The position numbers and the translations under genes are program-made. A DNA stretch of 64,000 nt, from positions 1,860,001-1,924,000 of the forward strand of contig JAGYVD010000007.1 of assembly GCA_021209875.1 (NCBI GenBank), given 5' to 3'. Within the stretch, counting starts at the first letter, position 1. Each line of letters opens with the position of its first letter. This document shows positions 1-11,931 of this stretch, one piece after another. Source of the DNA: Rosellinia necatrix. Its lineage: Eukaryota > Ascomycota > Sordariomycetes > Xylariales > Xylariaceae. The notes under the pieces are model-generated. The model did no database searches, was not told where the DNA came from, and worked only from the letters and a program-made list of their open reading frames with translations.

Positions 1-361
1 TTGTGGCGGGATACAGACCAGGTGATGCGGCAAACCGTCAACTTCAACACCGTGCCCCAAGAAAGAGCACGATGGCTAATTAAGATACCCGAGTTCGGCC
101 GCTAGATGCAGAGTCCCTCTCCCCTTTCCCCCCCTTTTAATTGGTAATCGAAAAATGCAAGAACACAGGAACCTATAATGAAGCTGATTGATTAGTATTA
201 TTTCCTATATTCTGCTCTCCCACACGCCCTAGAAGCTTTGCCAATAGCATCATAACCCGAGGGTTGTAGTTGACCTAGCTAGTTATAGATATATACGATT
301 GGTGTCGTTTCCGTTTATCTGATCTCACGCACAATCGCAGAGGATGTCACATCATGGCGGT
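1..361. other. Left-edge non-coding stretch
   Basis: No open frame of useful length and no recognisable RNA gene is visible. It lies downstream (3') of the P450 relic, which runs toward it. It contains C-rich and T-rich runs around 115-140. Confidence 0.5.
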
Positions 362-2223
362 CTAACTACACTTTTCTCCGGTTTCATAAATTCCATCACG
401 AGTGAGTCCTCCCCCTTCCAAATTTCTTGGGTACCGAGATCTTTGGCGCCTAGGAAAACGGAGCTCTAGCTTGGGGGGCTCAAGAGTGAAATGCTCCTTC
501 ATCTCTTCGTCGTATGTCGTCAAGCTTCTGCCGCCGACCGAGAAAATGTCGTAATCGACAATGATGCGTGAAATTGTCTTTCGTATATTTATCAAAGCGA
601 CGGGCTGACCGATGCAGCCGTAGCGACCCGTGGAAAACGGAGCGAAACAGGACGAGTCTCGTATTAGGTCAGGCTGTGAGGACCACCTCTCCGGAATGAA
701 CTCGTTTGGAGAAGCGTAGCATTCCGAACCTGCAACTAGTCTGAGCTCCTTTCTACATAGGAATGCAATGAAAATTGGGTACATACTTCGACCGACTACG
801 GACTGAGGGCAGAACACTGTGGTGTTCCCGGGTATGAAGGTGCCGCCAATACTTAGGCCCTCTGGAGGCGTGACTCGGGGAAGAGTGGTCGGGACTGGCG
901 GGAAAAGTCGCAGTGCTTCATTTATCACGCCATTTAAGTGCTTTTAAATTTGCCAAATCGGCGTGAGTATAGTCTCCGTGTTCGTTTCGTGGTAAGCTGT
1001 CCATCTCAGTACGCAACAGCGCTACATGATGGGGGTATTCCGCCAAATATCTGAAAGCCGTCGTGAAAGCAGCAGTAACGGTATCACTTAAGTTCGGAAA
1101 TGAGTAAGGACCCTATCCTGAGCTAGCGTGGGCGGCTGATACTCACCTTTCAGCAACGGTGACAAGCTGTGCGTCACCCTCGAGCAGAGCCCGACCGAAC
1201 CGGGTCGGGGCTCGGTCGGTTAAAGGCTTCAGGAGGCAGCTCATGATGTCTTTCTTGTCTCCCCCTGCCCACAAATCGTGTCAATTGGCGACTATTTGCA
1301 GTGGGCGCGTCCACCAACCTGTATTCTGTCGTCGAGTTGCGAGTTACAATAATTCGTGAAACCCCAAGTTTTTAGTTGCACCGGGGATGCTTACCAAGAG
1401 GCGGAAGAACCAAATGGGGAGTTTGAAGCCGAAGGGGAGAAATCCAAAATGCAGAAGTTTAATGGCTTTGTGTTCCCTTCCAGTCTTGAGCATATCAAAC
1501 GAGCGCCCGAAAGCGAGCTCACCCATTACATCAAAGCCATATAAACTGAGCCATTTTGTCATGTCAATGGCCTGGCCGCTCGACTCTTCGATTGTCTTGA
1601 TTAATGATCCACGGCACGGGCCCATTCGCACGTCGTAATCTCTGAGGTTTTTGTTCCCAAATGCTGCACTCCAAATACGGCGCCGTTGACTATGTAAAGC
1701 GTCGTCGCGCGTACTTTGTAAAGATACCATGGGGCGTGTTAGATCGTAGAAATCGGACTTGGAGCATTTTGAGCCGAGGCCGTAGATAGCTTGCACAGCC
1801 TTAGGATGAGAGATCGATAGGTTATTCGAGCCAATCTGGACGAAGTTGCCGTGTTCTTGGTGTAGCTTGACAAGTTGTCGGAAGGCATCGCGTCCCGCAA
1901 GGTAGGTTGCAAACCACGCGCTGGAAGTTTTACAGCCAAGAGAACCGGGAAACCTGCTTAGGGGATGAAAGAAGAGGCGGAAAATAACTATGCTGGAATA
2001 GAGCCTGCCGAGATAGCTACTAGCTGTAACAATTGTTCTGAGCACTGCGGCTTTAGCGGATAGTTGGAAGAGGTGAAACTGGACCGTGGTGGATATAGCA
2101 AAACTTGTGATAGACGCTAGGATATATTTGTTCCCATACATGTGATGCTCACCGACCCTGAAAAAACGCAACGTGGGAGGTGACGCCGGCTACCAAAGCA
2201 GTGACCAGTACGAGCGACTCCAT
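362..2223 (-). pseudogene. Cytochrome P450 monooxygenase, disrupted by several frameshifts
   Basis: Microsomal P450s oxidise small molecules with haem and a reductase partner. The best start is the ATG at 2223, which opens a hydrophobic membrane anchor (MESLVLVTALVAG). The N-terminal half (2171-1344) has the usual proline-rich hinge (FFHPLSRFPG) and a SQRRR helix-C region. After an intron with donor near 1150, the I-helix region, the ExxR motif (EALR), PERW and the haem loop (FSTGRYGCIG, Cys ligand present) follow. A second intron at about 728-782 splices cleanly. The frame breaks at the A6 run 2161-2166, near 1344-1350, near 1270-1300 (with an in-frame stop) and at the T4 run 942-945. Two of these are single extra bases in a homopolymer. 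The gene is either a recent pseudogene or badly sequenced. Family is certain; substrate is unknown. Confidence 0.85.
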
Positions 2224-3515
2224 GCTGCTTCGTGATTGAGAGGTGCCACAAGGCCAGTATATGCAAGACTTCACTCTATGCTAACCTTGCGCTTGTGTAT
2301 CATCTCACGGAGTGATTAGCTTGTAAGAATAATTAAGTTTGCATAGACATCAGGGTTTGCAATCCTCATGCATCTAACATTGTTTACGAATTAAGAGACT
2401 ATAGATAGATCTAGCAAATTTGTGGCATGGCTGTAGCCATGGTTATACACTGCTCTCACCTAAACGCAAGACTGATGCGCGGACGCCTATCGCTATTCTG
2501 CTGTATCTCGGTCACTTAATTACAAGAAACACATTCGTCTCGCTAGGAATGATGTACCAAAGATAGAAAAACTTGGGTGGCCTAGACTAGGGTGTATATA
2601 TTCTTGCCACCGAAGCTGAATTAGTAGCCGTCATGTAAACCTTCACGTCTCGTGGAGTTAAGTACCTGCTTAGCTTGGGGATTGCTGCAATTGCAGGATG
2701 ATGAATGCGGAGATATATGTATAATAACAGTATTAGAAGCTTGCTATGTATTTGCATGCCAGAAATACTGAGATATTGTATTCATAGAGAAGTGGGATTG
2801 CTAAATGGTGGCTGAGCGGATAACTGTGTGCTGTACTTCGTAAAACATACGGAAAACCACGAACGAAACCAGTTGCTAGGGTGCCCCTGTAGTACATGTG
2901 TTCAGGGTCCATGGAGGGCCATTCCCACGTTAACTGGCAACGTTTCATAATGCCTAATTTAGCCTCTGTAGGGTACTTACTGTTACCTAGCTAACATAAG
3001 TTAACCTAGTAGTTAGTTATCTAGTGCACTACACTATATCGCTCTAAGGCCAGGTGGGCGTAGGCAAAATCGAGTAGTTATAGTGTACCTAAAGCAAATT
3101 CTCTCAGCGAAACTCGTTAAAACCTCGGCGTTGGCTTTATGATTCATGCTCAAGTGAGACAGCACAATAGCAAGGTATATTAATTATCTAGATAGTGTAG
3201 CTGGCTTTGGTTACCATGTGGACAGTGCTGTTCGGTTACGCCACGATCTGCAGCTTGGAGGACTCATAGGTCGGTGCCTCAAATCACAGTGTAATACTGG
3301 TGCATGCCTGGCCTTGAGGGCGATTTTTGAACTCGGTTTGTCCAGACTCCCAGGGAAGCGACCCACACAATGGTTCAACTATCACAATGTGCCATCGAAA
3401 CGCTAGTATGTTCCGGACACTCTACCTCAAGAGGAACCAATGCCAGTTGGCATTTTGCCCCTCTCCACGAACGATCGTGCAGGCGGCAACTTACTTCGAG
3501 TAATTAAGATGTGTC
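2224..3515. other. Intergenic region, nothing recognisable
   Basis: About 1.3 kb of moderately AT-rich DNA between the P450 relic and the SDR gene. Only short open frames of up to 71 codons occur, with no family resemblance. Around 2980-3060 it holds short TAGTTA/CTAGTTA-rich stretches. It should contain the P450 promoter at its left end. Confidence 0.5.
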
Positions 3516-4548
3516 CTATGCCTTACTCTCGTTATGGTCAATATCTGTCGACATAGCAATAGCCTTAGTAGCCTCCAAGTCGTGATGCAGAGATTCCAGT
3601 TTTAGATCCATCGCGGCAACGTAGTCCGGTCCTAATAGCATACGGAGATAGCTATACCCGTCATCAACAGCCTTGACAATCTCACGCCCGGCCTTGTCTG
3701 GACACCCCCTCACGAGATGGGGAGGAGGCACATCGGTAAATCCCCTCGACAAAGAGACTACCTGGTCGAGCGCGGTGCCTTTATAAGGCTCACTGACTCC
3801 CTCAGTGCTCTCGTGTGCGGCTGGGGTAAGAAGGCGGGTGGCAAAGGGCGTACGGAATGCGCCCGGCTCTACGATTAAGACCTTGATGCCCAGCGTTTCG
3901 ACCTCTTGGGTGAGAGACTCGTGTATCGCCTCGATGGCGAATTTGCTAGCGGAGTAAACACCCCGCCCGGCACGAGCTATGAATCTAACCCAGCATATCT
4001 TATCAGCCAATTCAGGTCGGCGACAGGAAGGAAGAGATGAATAGGAGGACGTACCCGGCACCGCTACTAATTAGAATAATGTGGCCGAAGTCCTTCGCGC
4101 GCATAACCGGAAGACAGGCCCGAACAGCACGGAGAGGCCCGTAGAAGTTAACTTCCATCTGCGCGCGGACCTCCTCCTCACTGTGTGGTGGTATTTACAT
4201 CAGCGGGAAAGTCCTCCCCTCCCGGATATAAAAAGGGGTTTATGAGACCAACCTAGTATCCTCGATACCGCCGACCATGGCATAACCCGCGCAATTAACA
4301 AGAACATCGATCTCATATTTCCTGGAAACGTTGGCAAACTGATCATGGGAATCTTTCTGCCCGGGATCCAACTGCACCCAGATGCCGCCCCTTGCCAAGA
4401 AATCGGGGCATGTCTGTTCAGCTCTGGATACATCACGCGTCGCCCCGACCACCTTGTGTCCGGCTTGCAGAGCTGCCATGGCAATAGATAGACCCAGGCC
4501 AGACGATGCGCCTGTGACTAGCCATGACGAGACGCGCGCCGCCGCCAT
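3516..4548 (-). CDS. Short-chain dehydrogenase/reductase (classical SDR)
   Basis: NAD(P)-dependent oxidoreductase of the classical SDR family, 296 residues when spliced. I chose the ATG at 4548 (MAAARVSSW) because the nucleotide-binding motif TGASSGLG then sits at residues 12-19, as usual. Exons are 4548-4253, 4180-4055 and 3984-3516. The junctions keep phase and give GGIEDTSEEEVRAQ and SSGAGFIARAGRGVYSASK. Other motifs are NCAG, the catalytic Ser in LISSGAG, and YSASK with catalytic Tyr and Lys. The first donor (GTTGGT) is weak. The gene is complete, unlike its P450 neighbour, and both run leftward. The C-terminal half resembles fungal proteins often named versicolorin or retinol dehydrogenase-like; the substrate cannot be told from sequence. 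Confidence 0.92.
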
Positions 4549-5056
4549 TGTCCGTCGTTGTTCGTATTGTGACCTTGGCGAATCTAGTGTTGATAGGATA
4601 GCTAAAATGCAGTGTTTAATGATCGAGCACAACTCTTTATCCTAAATAAGACTTTTCATTATATGATGTTAGATTTGATGCCTCGATTAGACATGATCAA
4701 GAAGCACTAGAGGGCGGAGATAATATGTTAAGACCGCGGTCCCCGAGAATCAAAGTCGGTAAGCCGTAAATGCCGCAATCTCCTACTTCATATTCGATTA
4801 GGATGCTAACTATAACGTCGTAGTCGTTCTGTCGATCATATTATACGTTGGGGGAACGAAACGAGACCGTCATTGTTGCAAGAACACTGCGACTCTTCTT
4901 TAATCCTCACGCCATATTTTTAGGGGAATTAGCTCTACTACGTTGACCAACTTGAGTACTTCTCGCAAAACATAATTAATATATTTAAATCTACCCTCAC
5001 AACAAGTACATATGGCGCTGAATAAGAATGGCAACAATTGAAGGGTCTAATACTTG
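4549..5056. other. Intergenic region between SDR and NACHT gene
   Basis: About 500 bp of AT-rich DNA upstream of the SDR gene and downstream of the NACHT gene. It presumably holds the SDR promoter. No repeat or RNA gene is visible. Confidence 0.5.
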
Positions 5057-8000
5057 CTAATCCGCATCGGAACTTTCATCTTGGCTTGTCATCCAGTCTG
5101 ACCCCGTAAATTCGTCTCCGTCTGTAACCCACTCCTCGTCATGAGGTCCCTGCATAAAAGTACCGTCTATGTAGGTCATATTTTGGTTGTATACAGCCGG
5201 ATCTTCCTTATCGCTGCTATCGTCCTGGAGAAAGTTGTAAGGTTCTGGCCAGTAACTCTTGCTCGGGAGCTCTGTATCACGCCATATCGACTCCAGAAGA
5301 CGGGGCAAATACGATCGAATACATGCTAAAGCAAATAATTGCTCTGTGGAGCTCATTTGATGTTCGTTCTCCCAGACATCTCGAATGATCCTTTCATACC
5401 ACCGCTGCAAAGCCTCCCGCGTAGCTGATAAATGTGGTTTCCAGTATACTCCGCCGCCCTCGTATTCAAGCGAAAGCGCTCGAAGCAGGATTTCGGTGCT
5501 TAAAGCACTGGGATCTACTATGACGAAGCGGTCAATTTGCATGAATTTTTGTGCCTTACGTCTGCGTGTTGAATCCGAAAATTCTTGCGAACCATATCTA
5601 GGTTTCCCGCGATACCATGGCAGACACACGATGCGTAAACCGCTGGTAATGCCACTCCAATGGAACCGTCCCCTGACGTATTCTTCAAATAAAGGTGCTG
5701 CTAGCTGCAGGGACAAACGCCTATGACTAGCTATACCGATATACAAGTCCGCGCTACTTGATATTTTACTCATGGAACCGAGAATCTTTTGCAGGAGAAT
5801 TTTGTTCGCAGTTGGATATTCGCGAGGGCGGCAAGAAAAACTCCAGAACCGAGTAAACGCGAGCATAAATGCCTCCATCGCCATATTTAAGTAAGGTTGT
5901 GTGAATCCATATTGCTCGTGCCTTACATAACTGTACGAAACACCAACTGGGATGAGGGTAGATTCGCGGCAAAAGAATGCCGGATTGTCTCTAACCGAAG
6001 GTTTAATTCGTTCCCCGGAGTCGTGGTCTTTAAGTAGAATATTGAGGAATTTAAATGCTAATTCGTACTCATGGTCATCCATACTGAGGCCAATCATCTT
6101 TGAGAGTAGAGTTGTGTAAAGCGCGGGTGGAACTTTGCGGATTCGTCGACGAACGTATCCCCAGTAGGATACAGTCCCACAAGCCTTCCAAAATACGTAA
6201 TCTGCAGGTAAAACTAAGTTTCCATGATCCCAGAGGACAAGTTCCCTAGGGTCCAACTGGCGAACTGTATCGCGTAGTTGATCAGTCGCCACTAGGGCAG
6301 CTGATGAATCGCGTTCCCATAGCAAGCCCAAGCATATGAGCTGGTACTTCAAACGTTGGTATGTCAGTGTGTCTGACTCGGCGCGCGGGTAACCATGGGG
6401 TATCTCTGATCTTTCTGATTCAGATATTTGGTAAGATGGAGCAATCACAAAGTACTTCAGCCCCCCTTCTATGAGTTTGGATAACACATCCACCGTGGAA
6501 AGCTGGGGTAGGCCAAACTTATGGATATTATGCGGATCATGAACGAAATCATAAGCTGAGCGATGAACCCAATTCAATCCCCTACATTCGTATTCAAGCG
6601 TATCAGGATATGGGATAGGGTCTGTTGTCAAACCCCGGGCAAGTGAGGGGGGATCCCCGTAGATTGAGTGTGACCAGTTCTGTTCGGACGGTATGAACCA
6701 ATTCGACCCGGATTCCCATAAGATCTCATGTGATCGCGCCCAGGGGTTTTGACGGACTTCTAATAGGCCTGCACTTCGTGCCCCTACCTGAACCTCTGTT
6801 TGCTGACACGATTGCATAAAAGTGTTCCCGAATGAGATCGGGGCCGCTACTCTAGCAGATGTTATGACAGAGACGGAAGTGATATAGTTGACGGCATTCG
6901 AATCTATATCATCAAACGGAGAACTCTCCAATGGGATGGAATAAAGTAGGATGTCCCAAAGATCCGCTACCTTCACATAGAAGGCCAGCGACGCCTTGTA
7001 CAATTCGTCCACATTTTCCAGCATCATCCCAAAAAGATCGTCAATGGCCCTAGGTGTTCTTTCTATACGTTCTAGTAAGACATGCTCTTCATCACCAGAT
7101 ATGGCGCCTTGCAATACATCTTGCGTTGCCAGAGTTGCCCATAAGAACACGCCCTCTGATCTGTGAACAATCTCAGCACATATGATACTGCTTAGAACGC
7201 TATCGCCGATCGCACTGCTAGCGAGCTTTTGTTCAACGTATTGAACTATGTCGGGATAATTGAGGTGTTCTAGGCGTAATTGCTCGCATTTCGCGAGTCG
7301 TGTAGTTAAATGTACCTCGGGCCGACTTGATACACAGAATTTGACGTATTTGAGATCCTGGAGTTCGAAGATGAGGTCAAGTAGCTCGTCGTAATCCCCG
7401 AGAAACTCATCGAGACCGTCCAAGAAAATGCAGAACCGCGTGTGGGAGGCAATCCTAATTGCTTTGACAACGGCTGCTGTGAGGCTCTTTTCTGTCCAGG
7501 TCGGTATTCTATCATCGTATATCAACAGATCTTTCATTAAGCGAAGAGTGATATCAGGCTCGACCAGTAAAATCTCATAGAGTAAGCTCCGTAGAAGGCC
7601 GATAGTGCTCTTTTGCAACTGTGTACCGGGACGCCAGAAAAAGAACGAGAAAATATGGAGCGGATGGCCGCGGCCCCAGGCCTCCAAGCCCGCACGTGTG
7701 CGGTCATCGTCGACTATATGAGCCATCAGCGTGGACTTTCCAGAACCCAGCTTGCCACATATCCAATACACAGAAGAGCGATCGCGGAGCCACCCTCCAA
7801 AATCATCCCAACCGGGGGGGCCCGGGGGCTCAATCGACGTGAACACCCACTCAAGGGTACCAGGGGCAGCCTCTCTTATGTTCGCTCGTCTCTCGTTCAT
7901 TTCCGGAAAAAACAGTGTTTTAAGGAATGCATCTTGGCGTCGCCTCTGCTGCGACTTATCTGAAAACTGCTTGGCTCTGCGTTCGGACTTTTTGGACAAC

Positions 8001-8719
8001 TTCGACACTGACAGCATCGTCTGCTCAAGTTGCTTTTGGGTCTTACTATTAGATAGCTCAAGCTGCGCATCTATCTTAGCCGCGAGAGATGTCATGTTCT
8101 GGACTAGTCCTTTTGTATGATCATTGGCGTTTGAATACTGCTTCGCCAATTCCTTTATAATATCTTGGGTTCGCGAATCGATAATTCCAAAATATTTGCT
8201 CTGCTCTGCATGCTGAAGATCAAATCTACGCCTAACGGGGGTAGTCAGCCTCTATGTGAACGTTGCGTCAAAGAGAACTCAGTTCTCGGGTGGTAACGCT
8301 GGCACGTACCATAGGTCTTGAACAAGTAGAGATTCTAAGACCTTTTCTTTCTCTTTGAGCGAGTTTTGCATTTTCTCGACGGTCTTGCGCTCCTTCAAGG
8401 CCCGAAAGACCCTTTTGGCAGTAGTGGTATTCCCCTTGGCACCACGAACATGTTCCAAGAGCGCTATGAGCTCGTCGGTCATCTGCTCACATTTGCTTGC
8501 CAGGTCGGCAATGCGCCGCGGGGCTTTTAGAGCCAACGTCGAGGAAAGTTCTGTCCGGGATTCTTTGATCTCGCGCATCGACGTCTCTAGCTCTTGGTTG
8601 AGGTTTGTTGCTGATTCGGTACTGTCGCGGACTTGAAGGCATATCACAGTTGCTTTGATGGCTAGACCGATGAACTGCGCTGTGGCCGCCGCCAGCCCGA
8701 CAGCAGACACGGGGTCCAT
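5057..8719 (-). CDS. NACHT-domain NLR-like protein without visible C-terminal repeats
   Basis: STAND-type P-loop NTPase of the fungal NLR-like class, which in studied members acts in non-self recognition and regulated cell death. Exons 8719-8310 and 8231-5057 flank a 78-nt intron (GTACGT...TTAG). The join reads QDLWRRFDLQHAEQS without a phase break, giving 1194 residues. Residues 1-25 (MDPVSAVGLAAATAQFIGLA) match the N-terminal domain common in fungal NLRs. A helical, likely coiled-coil stretch follows to about residue 230. Walker A (GKLGSGKST) lies near residues 296-304 and Walker B (FCIFLDGLDEF) near 403-413. SSRPE (sensor-1 region) and LEHL follow. The last 700 residues show no ankyrin, WD40 or TPR periodicity; they resemble the region found after NACHT in repeat-less fungal members (DUF7791-like). 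The effector type is not identifiable. Confidence 0.88.
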
Positions 8720-9432
8720 GATTGCATGATGTTTCCGAATCTATTCATGTCTTGAGCCAGGTGTCATGCCATTCCGAGACGGAATGCGGGGTTTGCTTAC
8801 AGGTAAATCCCTCTTGGCATTGCATAAAGGGAGGTTGCATGGTGGTTTTGGAGCCCGGACTTAGAGACCGCTATAATTAACTATTATGACGGGAAGCCTG
8901 GACCGCCGGATAGAGAGGCCTTAGCCTATCCCATGGGTCGCGGATCCCGAACACCATCATAATTAAAGTCGCTGTCACGCATGATTGAAGTTGTGCGGTG
9001 TATACTTTTATATCTCATTACATTCACGAAGTTCCAACACACGTATAGTTAATCAGCAGAAATCTTTGACAAGATAAAACATTTTCACAGATGCCGCAGT
9101 GGTTTCCAACATCTCGCTAGGCGTCATTTGCTCGTTGAACAGCACTCTGGATTCTATACCCCCCCTTCCCCGAACCCGTATAATCGGTAGGTTCGACTGT
9201 AGGTAGGCAAAGGCCAGGTTAATTAGTATAGGCCAGCACGGCCGACGGCTTTTTGGTGCCTCCTTCTGTCATTATAATCCCGTCCAAAGAGCCTTTTCCC
9301 ATCTAGCACCCTTATTATCACATCTTAAATTCTAACGCCGGATTAATATCTTCCACCATATCAGGCTTCTTCTACCCACAGCCAATTACTAGAACGAAGC
9401 CAAGCCTATGCAGTCAACGGAAGCACCGCCGC
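8720..9432. other. Intergenic region upstream of NACHT gene
   Basis: About 700 bp holding the NACHT gene promoter and the 3' side of the membrane-protein gene, both on the minus strand. A C-rich run occurs near 9160-9170. No gene is visible. Confidence 0.5.
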
Positions 9433-10589
9433 CTACGAGTGATAGCTCTGTCCCCGTCGGTCGGTATCAGCAAGCTCTGCTATGTGCAAGCCCACCTCTA
9501 ATTCACCGGGTCGCTCCATTGCTTCCAGCTCTCTGGGATTGGAGCATGCACGGTGAGCACGCCCCCATGAGTCCCCCTGGTCCTCTGGTGAGTGCCGCTG
9601 TGCAGTGTGCACCGTATCCCGCTGCGCTTGGACGGGTAATTCTTGTCTTGGGATCACGGCCGTAGGTGCGGGTATGGGCAACTCGTATTTTGGGAAGACT
9701 ATCATGGGATCCGAATCTAGCCCCGATAGTTCGACTGTGGGTGGACCGTTTTCCGTGTTATAATCTATGCTGTGACCGGGTGACTCTCGATTCGCCGCCT
9801 CTGGTATTCGTTTCCTCTTGGATCGAACAATCAGTATCACAATACTGAGTAATATCAAGATACCGGCGGCTGCGCCGACAGCTATCCCTGCAATGGTCCC
9901 TGAGTTAGGGTGTGATGAACTTGCTGTTTTGGCCGTCATTGTGGGCGGGCTTGGATTTAATGCGGTGGTTGAGGGCAATGTTGACGGGGTGGTTATGCCG
10001 AAAAGCAGCGCCTCGTCGGTTTGCTGCCATCGTACTTGAATGCCATACCCATTTATGACGGCATGGGTCAATATTGGGTTCCCGGAGGCGTCCCGGGATG
10101 AACCAACCAGCTTAGACGTAGGTACTGCGCCAATCACATCAAGACCGACCTCCAGAGTAGAAGTCGATGTTGTGCAGTCCGCGAATACCCCCCAATCGCT
10201 GCCGACCGCATTGGTATTACATTCAAAGCGGTATGGCATCCTGAAGAAATGTTAATCTCATATTGGAAGCACCGTTCAACGGTTCTTACGGACATTGGAC
10301 AACAGGTTACCGTTGTCTCTATCGCGTTGCCTATAGAATTGCCCCCAGTCAACGTGCAAGCCGCCGAGTAACCGGACGGACATCTTCCTGGGGAATAGTA
10401 GCTTCCCTCGAATGGGAACTGACTCGATGGGAAGCATGTAGAGACCCCAGGACCAGCTGTTAGATAGTAGTTATAGCCTTGCGTTTGATCCGAGATATAT
10501 CGAACCACCTGTATGCCCTGGCTGATGCAAGTTCCAGCGGGTATGAACTCGCTCGTCAGAGAGCCGACAAGGCCATGAAGTGTAGACAT
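9433..10589 (-). CDS. Single-pass membrane protein with Cys-rich ectodomain
   Basis: Fungal plasma-membrane-type protein of unknown function. The N-terminal part has the pattern YYSPGRCPSGY followed by a CC pair (TVTCCPM), seen in many uncharacterised ascomycete surface proteins. It continues with MPYRFECNTN, a Ser/Thr/Pro-rich stalk, one transmembrane helix (GIAVGAAAGILILLSIVILIV) with a basic stop-transfer (RSKRKR), and a Pro/Glu-rich cytoplasmic tail to 9433. No signal peptide is seen from the ATG at 10589, as in several relatives. The exon junction near 10290-10240 is unresolved: the consensus donor (GTAAGA) leaves the frame off by one. A donor three bases upstream (GTCCGT), or one surplus base, would restore it. 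A sensor or cell-wall role is possible but not shown. Confidence 0.7.
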
Positions 10590-11931
10590 GGTTCCAAGAG
10601 TATCCAGGGTTGGCGTATACAGAGGAAGAAGGTAATCACAGGCTAGAGCGGTATAAGTTAGGTTTTGGGAACAGGGTCATCTCTATGTACCTCACTCGTC
10701 CAAGCCCTATATCAGGTTGGTGCTACTTTGTGGCTGATAGTCCGCGTAGGGCTCACCACCCACCCTCAATGAATCTAGAAATGCCGAAAATAGCTGTGAT
10801 CAGCGATGAATGTAAGGTAAAGATGGACTTTTGAGCACAGAGACAGTTCGTAGTACGTCGTATGGTGTGACTTTCTTCCTATCTCCAAACGCTTCTCAAT
10901 CGACACAAAGCTATTTTAGTGTTAAAGGATGTAACATCACGGTCGTGAAGTATTCACCAATCGACTCTTATTATTTCCATAGGATGATTAGATAGAGCGA
11001 CCTTCTCCCCAACCTAGTCCCCTACTCACATTTCGTATCACGCGAAACCAGCGCCCACAGGGGTGATATGAGTCGCCGGAGGTAGCCAGCCAGGTCGAAT
11101 TCTATTTGCCTGCCCTAACCCCCAAGTTGCTCTAACCAGGGTTGTTAGGGATAGATTCCAACATTATAAAACTATTGGGGTCGCATCAGGGGTACTGCGA
11201 CGCCTACTTATGCATCCATCTAGGTGTTAATGGCCCAATGATAATCATCAAAGAAATGAGCACTCTGACCATGACAGTATTGTATTATCATTGGTACATA
11301 GTAATCCTAACGAATCCTCCTGTTCTACCCCATGCAATACCGAAACCTCCAATATCATACCATAGAATCCTTCCGGAGGGGTACGAACCCCATATAGGGG
11401 CATCTTTTAACAAGGTGCGAGAGGGATAGCGAAAGTGAGCCTCCTTTAGTTACCGTTTGTATGACGGTGTCATGGGATGTATTCTTTGTAGCAAAAGGTA
11501 GGATTGGACTGTACGATACGATACCAAAGTTATGCGACGAGCATGCAGTGACAATATCATTTCCCCGTCACGCTACATTGATGCAATACATTTATAGGGG
11601 TATCAGAGGTCTCCAAAATGTAGTGAAATTCAAGGTCTTCTCTCCCAGTCGAGATCTTATGCGAAGGTAGTGAGTGGATGCAGGTGTGAGTGCCTACTAT
11701 AGCGGTATCAACCTCTTCGGAGGGTGAGTGCAATGATCTCGCATAGTCCTCTAGTTATTGCCTCATAACAATAACATAGGCGCTCGTTGCCATGGGACTT
11801 CACATGATGGTTGTGACGTGGGATTTTGACAACTAGACAGGTAGAGGTTGTTAGGGACCAATGGAGGGGCAGGTACTTATTACCCTTGGTTGCTATGATA
11901 GATAAACCCAGGTTCTCCTCGCTCCGTTGCA
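10590..11931. other. Intergenic region, no supported gene
   Basis: About 1.3 kb. Open frames reach 95 codons on the plus strand (11142-11429) but have no family resemblance and no partner exons. A perfect short inverted repeat (GGGGTACGAACCCC) sits near 11378-11391. I see no mobile element. Confidence 0.45.

Noticed and set aside
1..5056. Secondary-metabolite gene cluster at the left edge (P450 plus SDR)
   Set aside because: No synthase, transporter or regulator is visible within the window, and the P450 is broken; two genes are not enough evidence.
8279..8719. Separate small gene upstream of the NACHT gene
   Set aside because: A consensus 78-nt intron joins it in phase to the NACHT frame, so it is the first exon of that gene.
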